From Gavia stellata (Eukaryota > Chordata > Aves > Gaviiformes > Gaviidae): DNA of 64,000 nucleotides. Position 1 is the first letter of the stretch. Every line of letters starts with the position of its first letter. A program made the translations under genes and the position numbers. The notes under the pieces are model-generated. The model ran no database searches, was not told the origin of the DNA, and saw nothing but the letters and a program-made list of their open reading frames with translations. Shown here one piece after another: positions 9,810 to 21,800 of the stretch. The DNA lies in assembly GCF_030936135.1 (NCBI RefSeq), contig NC_082617.1, forward strand, positions 1,050,001 to 1,114,000. Reading direction: 5' to 3'.

Positions 9810-12800
9810 TTACTGGTGTGACTTGGGGTTGGAGGGGTGTAAAGAGGAGTCGTCAAACAGCGGGTTCCTCACTTCCATTTCTCCGGTCTGCGGCGGTGGA
9901 GGGAGCAGGATGGGGGGAAGGAAAAGGCAGGAGGTCAGAAACCAGCTGGGGGTTGAGCCACCCTGTCCCAAGGGGTTTGAGTCTGAACCCCAGCCCGGCA
10001 GGGAGGAGGGAGGATGGGGGGGACATCGTGGGCTGGGATGGGGTGACACACACCAGGACCCCTGGAAAGGCATTGCCTCCCCACCAGGAGCAGCCAGGGA
10101 TGCTGGGATGGGATGATGGTGTGTAAAACCCATGGTCCTGGATGGGATGGGACCCCACAGCCTAGCTGAGGACCCGAGGATGGGAACCCCAGCCTGGCTG
10201 GCAGGAATGGGGTTCCTTGGCCAGACTGGGGACCCCAAGGTGGGACCCCCAGCCTGGCTGGCAGGAATGAGGTTCCTTGCCCAGACTGCCTGCCTGCCAT
10301 CAAGTGCCCTTTAATGGGCCTGTAAAGACCTAATGATGACCCTTAATCTGGGCCCTGATGGCCGGGCTCCGCAGCCATTTCCATGTGAAAGGCTCCTTCA
10401 GGGTCTCTTTGTGCTCATTGTACCCAGGGCTGTTAGGAGCTGCCCTTCCCTGGGGTCCCCTGCCAGCCAGGAAAGTCCCCCCTGGCTTTGAGGGGTCACA
10501 GGTCCCCGGTCCAGGTGCAGGGGAGGCACCAGGACGAGTTCCCCGGTCCCGGTGCCCAAGAGCCCGAGGTGACCATGGCCCTGGCACCGCAGGGACAGCA
10601 GGTTGGGTCTGCCAAGGGCTGGTCCCGCTCTCTACTCCTGGGGCCACAGGGCAGCGCTCCCCCAGGAAAGACCCCACGCCGGGGCACCCATACCAGGGCA
10701 CCCACTCCTGCCCACTGGAGAGCTCCAGTGGGACCTGGCCAAGGCACATGGGGGAAGCAGAGGGGTTGGACCATCTCAGGGTTTGATGAAGGACGTGTTG
10801 AAAAGGCTCATCTCAAGGAACTGCGCGTCCCAGGCATGTGTCGAGTCCCACCCCGCATGTACAGGGTCCCCCTCAGCCGCCCTGTGCCCACCGTACCGGA
10901 GCCAGCCCAGGGCACTCATACACGGTGAAGTCTCCATCCTCGTTCTCCTCGTCGGATGATGCCGAGTCCGGCAGCTTGGGCTCCTCTTTATGCCTGGGGG
11001 CAGAGGATGCAGAGAAGGGGTGAAGCCCAGGGGGATGATTAATGGCACCCCAGTTAATGGCAGGGCATGGACCAGCAACCGGGTCTGCTGTCTGCTCCCG
11101 AGGCTGCTTACTTCTCCATGGAGAGCATCTGCTGCTTTTGGTGCTGGTAGTGGTACATCTGGGCACTCTGAGCCAGCGTCTTGTCCCCAGGCTGCGGAGA
11201 GAGCAAGGATAGGTGTGGAGGCCGGGCTCCGGAGAGCCCCCAGTCTGGCTGGCAGGTGTCCCCCGCTGTGGCGGAAGCCCCTCAAGCAGAGCACAAGCTT
11301 GGCCCGAGCGCCAATCACCCCACAAGAAGGGACGCGGGCACCTTACCGAGATTTTGTCATAGGGCAGGGGGCTGGCCGCTCGCTGTGCCGAGTAGTCTGC
11401 TTTCTGCGCCAGCCTGACCTCCTTCTGCAGCCTGCCAGGGGAGAGGAGAGCAGTCGGCAGGAGCCTCCGGAGTGACTCCATACGGAAGCCAGCCACTCCC
11501 GGGGGGGCTCAGCCCTCCCACCCACACCCCTGTTCCCCGCGATGGCAGCCACAGCAGGTGGCATCCCCAGGTACAGCCACCTCCATCCCGCGGGGCCTGG
11601 GCACGAGGCACCGACATGCTGGGGGTGTCAGCACCCCGCGCCGCAGTGATGCCCAAACCAGCTGCTACCCGCGCCCAGGAGCCTGTGCCTGGCACGGGGG
11701 TGTCCCACCGCTGTCCTCCAGCCCTGAACCGGTGGACGCCATACCCCGGTGGCCATGGCACGTCTGCAGGGGGACTGGCAAGGGCAGCTATTGCTTCTCC
11801 TCCAACCCCCCTCATGTGCCTGGGAAGCACAGGAACAAGCTCCCGTCGGCACAAGGACACTGAGGGACTGGCTGGCACCAGCAGCCTCCGGCTCACCTGC
11901 ACCAGCAGACCGCAGCCACAATCAGCGCCGAGATCCCGGCCACTGTGCACACCACGATCAGCCCTGCAGAGGTGGAGCGGGACACAGAGGGACAGTGGGT
12001 GAGCCCGGCGGCACGGTGCCACCAGCCCGCGCTTTCCTGGCAAGGACACGAAACCCCCTCCCACGAGCTGTCTGTCCCCAGCGTCTCACCGAGCACCACG
12101 TCATCATTTGAAGGGATGGGGGATGCCTCCACCGGGTATTTCTGGACCACGGCGGTGGTGGAGGTGGGGAGGGTGGTGGCTGCCTTGCTGCCGGCAGGAC
12201 CCCGCTGCAGAAGCCCCTCTCTCAGCCCACTGGCCGCACGTTGTCTGCTGCCGGCAGGAACCGGGGTGGCTGTGGGAGAAGGCAGAGCTGTGAGCAGAGC
12301 AGTGCCCTGGCAGCTCTGGAGGGCAAACCAGCCTGGGGTGCAGGGTCTGGCTGGCGCTGGGTCCCCAGCACCGCTGCAGAGAGCGGTGGGAGCAGGGGAG
12401 CAGGCACTTACTCCTGGGCTTGCCATCCCGCAGTGGGTGGGGGCGAGGAGCCTCTTGCCTGGCCAGCACGTCCGCCAGAAAATCGATTTCTTCCTCCAAG
12501 CTGGGAATGGATGTCCGCCCTGCACCGGGAGAAAGTGGGCGTGAGATGGGCACCCTGGGATGTGGCTGCGCACCCAGCCCCAGGGCCGGACCCAGCACCC
12601 CCCCGAAAAGGAGCTCACGTCCCAGCACGACCAACTGCGGGTGGTTCGGAGTCCAAGCCCACTCAGATGCAGCGCTCCGGCACATCAGCGGTCCCAAAAC
12701 CGAGACCTGGGATCTGCACGTGTCCTCGTTGCTTTTCGGATGCTTTTCACCCCACAAACATTAGAGGCTGCAGGAGCCACAGTGGCCACAGCTGCCCCCA

Positions 12801-15800
12801 TGCCAGAGCCAGTGGGTCCTGCAGAGCCCCGTAGGAGCAGGCAGGCTGCCAGGACCTGCCCCGTGTCCCTGCACCTGGGGCCATACGATGGCCCTGAGTG
12901 AGGAGACAAACGAGCTGGACCAGGAGAGACACCCCACAGCCGCCCTGCTGCTGCGGGGTGCGAGGGGCAGCTCTGGCAGGGCGAATCGCAGACCTGCTGC
13001 GGGCAGCGGGGCCATTTCAAGAGCAGGCAGAGGACATCTGAACACTGGTTTTCACCCCAAATTGTCCTGTATGGCCCAGAGGGCTGGAGGTACCCCAGAG
13101 CAGGGCTCATCCGGGGCTGTCCAGGAGCTGGTGGGAACCCTCACTCCAGCTGAGGGGCCGATTTCTGCCCAGCACCCAGCAGGATGCGTCCCCTTTGCGG
13201 AGGCGGTTGGGGTGCCCCATGCAGCGAGGACCATCACATATCCCCAGGGGCTGGCTGAGCGTTTCATGGGTGGCTGCCCCAGCCCGGTGTACGCCGGGGA
13301 CCCACAAAGGGCCAGGCGCCCCTGTGGCATGGGGCACGGGCAGGACCTCAACCCCGGCTGGGGGGTGCCCACCCACAGGGTAACAGTGCGGAGCAGCAGT
13401 GGAGCTGCTGTCCTCAGGCTCGCCGAGCAGAGTCAAGCTCTGATGCTCACCACTCTGCTTTTAACAGGATTAAACTCAACTTCAAAGGCAGGAGACATCC
13501 CCATCCCCATCCCTGCTCCCTCTGCCCCAGCGCTGTCGTATTCAGGCTGTCCCCAGCGGGAAGCCCTGGAGCGTAAATCAAGACATACAAAGGCCAAGTG
13601 GTACCAGCAGCTAGGTTCCCGGATAATTCAAGGTTATAACAATTACAGCTCCTCTGGAATCTGTCCTCACTCCTAGTGTTTGGAAATAAACCCCAGTTCC
13701 CTCCGGAGCTGGGCACAAAGGCCACTCAGCTGCCCCGTGACTCAGAGCCACACAAGCCAAAAACCAGTTAAAAGGGGGACACTCTTGCTTTAAACAAGTG
13801 CATGAGGAGCCACTGTCCCCATGTCCCCGGTGTCCCCTGGCTCCCTGAACCGCCCCCAGCCTCCTATCCTTGGCAGGAGCCGGAGCACCCCATGAGCTCC
13901 AGGTTTCCCCGACTCTTTGCACCCTGTTATTTCCAACCCCAAGGCGATTTCCAAAGCAGCACCACGGCCACGCGATGCCAGGTTTGGGGCTGTGCCACCA
14001 GCGCTGTGCCAGATGGGTGAGTGCTGTGGTGCCAAGGTGACGGTGTGGGGCCAGGCTCTGCTGATGGGCAGGGGAGCTGGCATGGGACTGAGCGTGACAG
14101 CCCTGTGCCCCGTGGGGACAGCCCTGCACCTGGGATGGGAACAGCCCTGTGCCCGGGATGGGGACAGCCTGACTCTAGCTCCCCACTGTGCTCAGGGCAA
14201 GGCCTGTCCCCATTCCCACTGGACCTAGGGGACAGCCCACGTGTGTCACCGTCAGGCCTGGGGGAACCTGGTTGTGTAGGTGCTGCCACCGACGGGGTGC
14301 ACGGCCCAGCCCTGCCCCGACACCCCTTGTCCTTGGGCAGACGCAACTGCAACAGCCAATGCTTCAGAAGGGTGAATGTGATGTGGCTGGAAAAGGAAAA
14401 AAAAAAGCTGGAAAACCAGCACGAGCAGCTCCCAGGTCACTCTGAGCCTCCTGCCGCGTGAAGCAGCCCAAGGAAAACCAAGGCAGCTGTGCTGTTTGTG
14501 GTTTCCAGCGTTACTGGCAGTGCCTGGGCCATGCCGCTCACCTGCATTAACCAGCTTTATTGCTAAGTTCCCTTTCAGCGGCTAAAAATCCCCGCACCCC
14601 TGTTTTGTTCGGCAGCTGAGATTTCCCTCGGTGATGCCACATCTGCCACCCCGCAACATATGCAGGGCAGAAGCAGCCTGGCACCGGCGGCCGGTTCCTG
14701 CCAGGCAGCGACGGGCGGGTGAAACACTGCGGTGAAACGCCGACCCAGGGCTGCTCCCCAGGGAACAGGGGCCAGGGCTGACCCCGAATTCCTGCCCAGC
14801 TGCCCCAGGCTCTGGCTCTTGCTGCAAGAGGAGCAGGGATGGGGGGGCTCCCACAGGTCCCCCCAGCCCTGCTGCAGCAAGCTGGGCATGATGGGCAGGC
14901 ACAGGGTGCACACAGGGTATGCACAGGGCATGCATGGGGGCATGCAGGGGTATACACAGGGCACAGGGTGCACACAGGGTAGGCACAGGGCACATAGGGT
15001 GCACGCAGGGTATGCACAGGGCATGCACGGGGGCATGCAGGGGTATGCACAGGGCACATATGTGCACGCAGGGTATGCACAGGGTATGCACGGGGCATGC
15101 AGGGGTATGCACAGGGCACAGGGTGCACACAGGGTAGGCACAAGGCACATAGGGCGCACGCAGGGTATGCACAGGGCATGCAGGGATATGCACAGGGCGC
15201 ACAGGGTGCACGCAGGGTATGCACAGGACGTGCACGGGGGCATGCAGGGGTATGCACAGGGCACATATGTGCACGCAGGGTATACACAGGGCATGCACAC
15301 GGGCATGCAGGGGTATGCGCAGGGCACAGGGTGCACACAGGGTAGGCACAGGGCACATAGGGTGCACGCAGGGTATGCACAGGGCATGCACACGGGCATG
15401 CAGGGGTATGCACAGGGCACATATGTGCATGCAGGGTATGCACAGGGCATGCACACGGGCATGCAGGGGTATGCACAGGGCACAGGGTGCACACAGGGTA
15501 TGCACAGGGCACATAGGGTGCACGCAAGGTATGCACAGGGTATGCACAGGGGCGTGCAGGGGTATGCACAGGGCACAGGGTGCACACAGGGTAGGCACAA
15601 GGCACATAGGGTGCACGCAGGGTATGCACAGGGCATGCAGGGGTATGCACAGGGCTCACAGGGTGCACGCAGGGTATGCACAGGACATGCACGGGGGCAT
15701 GCAGGGGTATGCACAGGCCACATATGTGCACGCAGGGTATGCACAGGGTATGCACAGGGGCATGCAGGGGTATGCACAGGGCACATAGGGTGCACGCAGG

Positions 15801-18800
15801 GTATGCACAGGGCATGCACAGGGCATGCAGGGGTATGCACAGGGCACATATGGTGCATGCAGGGTATGCACAGGTCATGCAGGGGTATGCACAGGGCGCA
15901 CAGGGTGCACGCAGGGTATGCACAGGGCATGCACAGGGGCATGCAGGGGTATGCACAGGGCACATAGGGTGCATGCAGGGTATGCACAGGGCATGCACAC
16001 GGGCATGCAGGGGTATGCACAGGGCACAGGGTGCACACAGGGTATGCACAGGGCACATAGGGTGCACGCAGGGTATGCACAGGGTATGCACAGGGGCGTG
16101 CAGGGGTATGCACAGGGCACAGGGTGCACACAGGGTAGGCACAAGGCACATAGGGTGCACGCAGGGTATGCACAGGGCATGCAGGGGTATGCACAGGGCT
16201 CACAGGGTGCACGCAGGGTATGCACAGGACATGCACGGGGGCATGCAGGGGTATGCACAGGCCACATATGTGCACGCAGGGTATGCACAGGGTATGCACA
16301 GGGGCATGCAGGGGTATGCACAGGGCACATAGGGTGCACGCAGGGTATGCACAGGGTATGCACAGGGGCATGCAGGGGTATGCACAGGGCACATAGGGTG
16401 CACGCAGGGTATGCACAGGGCATGCACAGGGGCATGCAGGGGTATGCATAGGGCACATAGGGTGCATGCAGGGTATGCACAGGTCATGCACAGGGGCATG
16501 CAGGGGTATGCACAGGGCACAGGGTGCACACAGGGTAGGCACAAGGCACATAGGGTGCACGCAGGGTATGCACAGGGCACGCAGGGTGCACACAGGGCTT
16601 GCACAGGGCTTGCAGAGGGCACGGGTGCCCTCTCATGGTAGATCCCACCACCCGCCTGCAGCAGGGTGGGCACGGCCAGGCTGGCACACAGCATCCCAGC
16701 CCAGCCTCTCTGCCCCCCCCGCCCCTCCTTGGGGCTTTCCCCTCACTGGAGTCTCCAGGACTCAACGCTGGGATGCACACAGGGGTCTTGCCGGTTACCG
16801 TGACAGGTTTGGGGACAGAAGGGAGCATGAAGGAACATGTGTGGCTTCTGCCCCGAGCGGAGGAAACCTGATGTTCACAGTCTCCACAGGAGGGCACAAA
16901 ATTCCTACAAATCCACTTATTTCTATAGTCCTGCCCCAGGATGGCTGATGCCCTCCTGGCTGTTGGCAGCACAGCAAGCGGGGAGGGGCGAACTCCTGGG
17001 TCCACAAGCGAAGACCCCTTTTTCCCCCCCTCTTCCCAAAGCGCTTCCCGCAGCCCAGTGGGGCTCAGCCCTGGCTCTGTGCCAGCGGGGTCAAGAGGGA
17101 GCAAGGACGGGACCCACCAGGCCAAACCACATCATGCAAACCCGTCACAGCACGTTCAAACGGCACACATCACCGTGGTGCTGGCAGCGTTTCGGAGGCT
17201 CAGACCCCGGCGCAGGCAGTGCCAGCGAGGTGCAGGCAGCCGGCTGCCCACCCAGCCAAAGCGGCTGTGGGATGCACCACGTCATGAGGTCCCGCTCATC
17301 CCATCTCACCTCCATGCCGGTGCTGTGCTGGGTATGCCGAGACACCCACGCAAGCCGTCACCAATGGCAGGAACACGCCGCTCACGTGCATCGCCCTCCT
17401 GAGTCCCCAAAACGCCACTTCTTGCCCCAAAATGCTGCTCTTGGTGCCTGCCTGCCTGCCTGCACGGCTATGCTGGAGGAGAGGAAACCTGGCTCCTGCC
17501 CACGCTCCTGCCGGGAGCCGCAACCAATTGTGGGGACGGCGTGGCAGTGAGCACGGCGGCAGCTGGGATCCCGGGATCGGCGTCACTGGCAGTTGCAAGC
17601 GGCTCAAGGACACCTAACCCTTTAAAGGGGCTGCCCACGCAGCAGTGCTGCGTGGGCAGCCCCTTTAAAGGGTTAGGCGTCCTTGAGCTGCGGCAGCCCC
17701 CCTGTTTGCATTCCATCCTCCCCCAAATGCAGCTATTGCAGCCCCTCTGCATCCTCACAGGCTCCTCCGGTGCTGCTGCCAGACCGAGGTACAGGCAAGA
17801 TGCAGAAGCGCCCATGGAAAAAATCAGTGCCTCCCTGCCAAAAGGAACTGGGCATCCTCACGATGCTACTGCTCCCCCATGTGCTAAAACAGAGGATTTG
17901 GGAGGGGATTCCCCTTTTTTTTCCCCTGTACCCACACTTTTGCTGCCAGAAGGTGGTGGCATTCCTTGAGACAACAGGATGGGGCAGGGAGAGACCCTGG
18001 GATGGTCTCCATCCTCCTGGCATCATCCCAGCATCCTCAGAGGATGCTATTGTGGTTCCGCATCTCCCTGACAAAGCTAGGAGAGGATGCTACCATGGTC
18101 CCAAGAGAAGCTGGGAGAGGATGCTACTGCAGTCCCACATCTCCCTGCTGAAGCTGGGTACCACAGTCCCAGACGAGCCGGGCGAGGCTGCTACCGCGGT
18201 CCCACATCTCTCTGCCAAAGCCGGGTGAGGATGCTCCCGCGGCTGCATCTCCCTGCCAAAGCTGGCACGGAGCTGGGTTGCTATGGAGATGCCGGCGCAT
18301 GTGCAGCCCTTCTGAGAGGGGATTTTACTCCCCAGAGTTCACATTAGAAAATATCCACAAACAACTGTTAAAGCTGTTCGGTACCCGTGGATGTAGAACC
18401 CATGGCAGGGGGCAGCTGCCCATTGGACCCCAGCTCGCTGGCAAATGCCAAGTCTGCACCCCATCCCTGTGCCATCCCCTCTCTTGTCCCCCCCAGCCAT
18501 CACCCCCATTTCAGCGCAGCCCGGCCCCTCTGCCTGAGAGCCAAAGGGCTGTGCAGAGCCAGGGCACTGCTTTGGGGATCTACCCTCTGATCTGAGGGGT
18601 GATCCTCCTGCCAGGAGGCTGATGGCACGAAGGGCACGATGGGCTCTGCCATCCCCCGTGTGCCCATCCACTGCAAAGCACGGGCTGAGCCACGGGCAAA
18701 GAGCAGCTCTGGCTGCACCCCGGCGGGACCCCGAACATGCTCAAGCACAAAGAACCAGAACACAAAGCAACCCCCCAAAAAAAACCCAGAGGACCCCTCC

Positions 18801-21800
18801 ATGCAGGCAGCAGCTCGGGTGCAGGGGGAGCTGCCTCTCTGGGTCCTGCCACGGCCCAGTGAGCCAGTGCTTGTCACAGAATCACAAAAACACTAAGGTT
18901 GGAAAAGACCTGTAAGATCATCAAGTCCAACCATCAACTAACCCCACCATGTCCCGCAGTGCCACGTCCACACGTTCCTTGAACACCTCCAGCGATGGTG
19001 ACTCCACCACCTCCCTGGGCAGCCTCTTCCAGTGTTTCACCACTCTCTCAGGGAAGAAATTTTTCCTAATATCCAGTCTAAACCTCTCCTGGCGCAACTT
19101 GAGGCCGTTTCCTCTTGTCCTATCACTTGTCACTTGGGAGAAGAGACCACCACCCAATATTCTGTTCTCTCCAGGTCCACTTTAATATTGTTCTGAAAAC
19201 AATCTGACATTATTTCTGGCATTGTCCTCCCGGCCCGCAAAGCCCGGCGTGGGACGAGCCACCCTGCACATTTTTGGGAGCTCCCCAGGCCTTGCTGTGG
19301 GGGCGAGGGGCTGCGGCGGGGGCTGCCGCTGCTGTGCCGGCAGGGATGCTGCCTGGCGAGCACCAGCTCAGCACCATGCTGGGGTAGGGCAACGCTGCGG
19401 GGTGCCTGCCCGCTGCGGGCAGGAGCCGAGCTCCAGGAAGGACCATGGGCTCTGCCCACTGATGAAAAACCAACCCCCCCTTAGTAAGAGGGTTTGGGGG
19501 GCAGCAGGAGCAAAAAACAGGCAGAGAAGGGAGGGCTGGAGGAAGACACTTGTTAATGCCCTTTGCAGCAGGCACGGAGGTGGTTCAGAGGCGCTCGAGA
19601 GCCCCCACCCTGCACCCAGGCAGTCCCCAGCGAAACCCCCAGCGTGCGAGGGCACGGCTGCATCCCGGCTCCTTCCCCGTGCACAGAGGCCGCTCCACTT
19701 TAGTTAAAGCAAAAATAATCGGGTGGAGCCACAATTACAGTCTTAATTCACCTGCTCGTTGAATCTGCAAGAAAAACCGTGAGGGGGGCGGCCCACAGAA
19801 ACAGCTCTGCATACAGCTTTCCAAGCCGCACGAAGAGCTGAGGGTCACCCTAAAAAACGCCTCTGCCCGGCCCCTGGCACCGGCTGTGCACCCTCTGCGC
19901 ACCGCAGCAGCGGGTGGGAGAGCCCTGTGCGGGGTGGCACAGGTGACCACGGGCTGCTGCACCCCAGGGGTGCTCTGCCCATCTCTCCCACTGGCAAAGC
20001 GCAACCACCCAGGCTGCCCGAGCCCCACAGCTCCCTCAGGAAAGGAGCTGGAGAATAACACCCGGTACAGCCCTCGGTGCCCTCGTGCCAGGCAGGGCTC
20101 CTGGCGCTGCCCACTTCAACCCTCCCAGTGTGGATGCCGGGCATCATTGGAGGAGGAGATGGCAGCTCCAAATTACAACTCAACGTCTCAAAATGATGGG
20201 AACCAGGTATCGAAATCCCAAACACAGGCATGGCTCAGCCCTGGGACAGGTGAGGCTGTGGGCACCCATTTGCCTCTGCCACGGGATCTGCACAAGTCAC
20301 AGCTCCGTGCACCAAAAGCCGCTACCCTGCTCCTGCAAAGCCTGGGGCTCTGTGCAGCCACGTCCCCTACTCCGAAAAGCCGCCACCCCAGAGCAGCCAG
20401 GCAGACTCCAGAGCACCCCGGCAGCCACCCAGGCCCCGTCCCATCGCTGGGCTCCGGCACCCCTGGGTGCCGGCAGGGCCCGGTGGCACACACAGTCACT
20501 GGCGTGGCTGCAGGATGATGCACAAGGAGCGGGGTCGGGTCCTCATGCTCCCTGCCAGCCCCAAAACCACCCCACAACTGTGGCGAGCTGGGGCTTGGGG
20601 TGGGAGGGAGCAGAGCTGCTGTCCCCATGGGGTACGGCTGTCATGGAGAGGAGAAGCCAGAGGACAGGGAGCAGGGGTGCTGCTGGGGCGGGGGGCTGCC
20701 CTGGGGCACCGGAACCTCTCGGAGCTGCAGAGCTGCGGGCAGGTTTTCAGGCAGGTTTGCAGGCAGGGCAGGGGGTTGCAGAAGGAGCCGCTGCAGGGTG
20801 GGTGCACCTACCGCTGGGTGAGAGCTGCTTCTGGACGCATCGCCCGCGGTCGTCCTCCTGGAAGGGGGACAGGCAGGGGCCGCAGGCGCCCGACCCCGGC
20901 GGGCAGAACTCCCGGCGCTGCAGGGCACAGTCCAGGCTCCGGGGACACGACGCTGCTGCGGGGACAGGAGAAAACGTCAGGAGGAGGAGAAGGGTCAAAT
21001 GCTCCCCCGGGTCTGTCCGTGGCCTCTTGGCATGGGACCCAGCCACCCCAGCCCCACCTGCGAAGGGCAGGTCCCGCTGCAGTTAACAGGTACCGACGTG
21101 CTTCACCGGAGCTGCCCCTCGGCCCCCCTTTGCCTTTGCAAAGCCATTACTGACTGCAATTAAGCACAGGTTCTAATGACCTGAGAGTTGGCCTCGATGA
21201 TCCTTATGGGTCCCTTCCAACTCGAGATATTCTATCATTTTATGACCTGTGCAAGACTGCTGCCTGCAGGGAAGAGCAGGCAGTGCCCGTCCTCCTGCAT
21301 GGGACCCCAAGCCCCAGGGTGCCGCCACCCCACAGGACACCACGAGCCTCAGGGTGTCACCATCCCATGGGATGCCCCAAGCCCCAGGGTGCTGCAGGAC
21401 ACCCTGAGACCCACAGAGCTGGCAGCAACGAGGCTCTCCAGCACCCACCTGCACCACGCAGGCAGTGGCCGAGCAGGCTGGCAGCTGAAATCCAACCAAC
21501 ACAAACCGATGCTCGTGTGGTAGCTGTCAAACAAAAAAAACCCCAAACCAACCCCCCACCCCCAAAGCCTCTGCACAGCTGTGACAAGTCATCACAGGCA
21601 GCAGCAGCTTCAGTTTCCATCTCTTTGACATCGCAACAGGGGAAAACGGAGGGACCCAGCCCTCCCCTGGCGACGCACCCCAGTCCAAACCTCCTGTGGC
21701 TTTATGGGGCATCTTGTTTCCATGTCAGACCTGGGGACCACTCTGGTACCTGGGGCCAGGCACGAGCCCCCCACGTTCTGACCTCATCTGGACCCAACAC

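Larger units (their letters stand above)
12520..20811 (-). other. NPDC1 intron 2 (8.3 kb)
   Basis: The intron between the Cys-rich exon and the EIDFLADVL exon. It holds the large GTGCAC/GCATGC minisatellite (14896-16628), an 87-base palindrome (17602-17688), a 43-57 base minisatellite (18040-18262) and a CR1 fragment (18875-19200). No nested gene was recognised; long open frames over the minisatellite result from the repeat. Confidence 0.85.

Noticed and set aside
14547-16593. Long open frames (up to 672 codons) on both strands over the minisatellite
   Set aside because: They are produced by a stop-free repeat unit; the predicted Cys/Pro/His peptides are mere repeat translations.
14896-16628. 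CRISPR-like array
   Set aside because: Units are contiguous and variable with no unique spacers, and the context is an intron of an avian gene.
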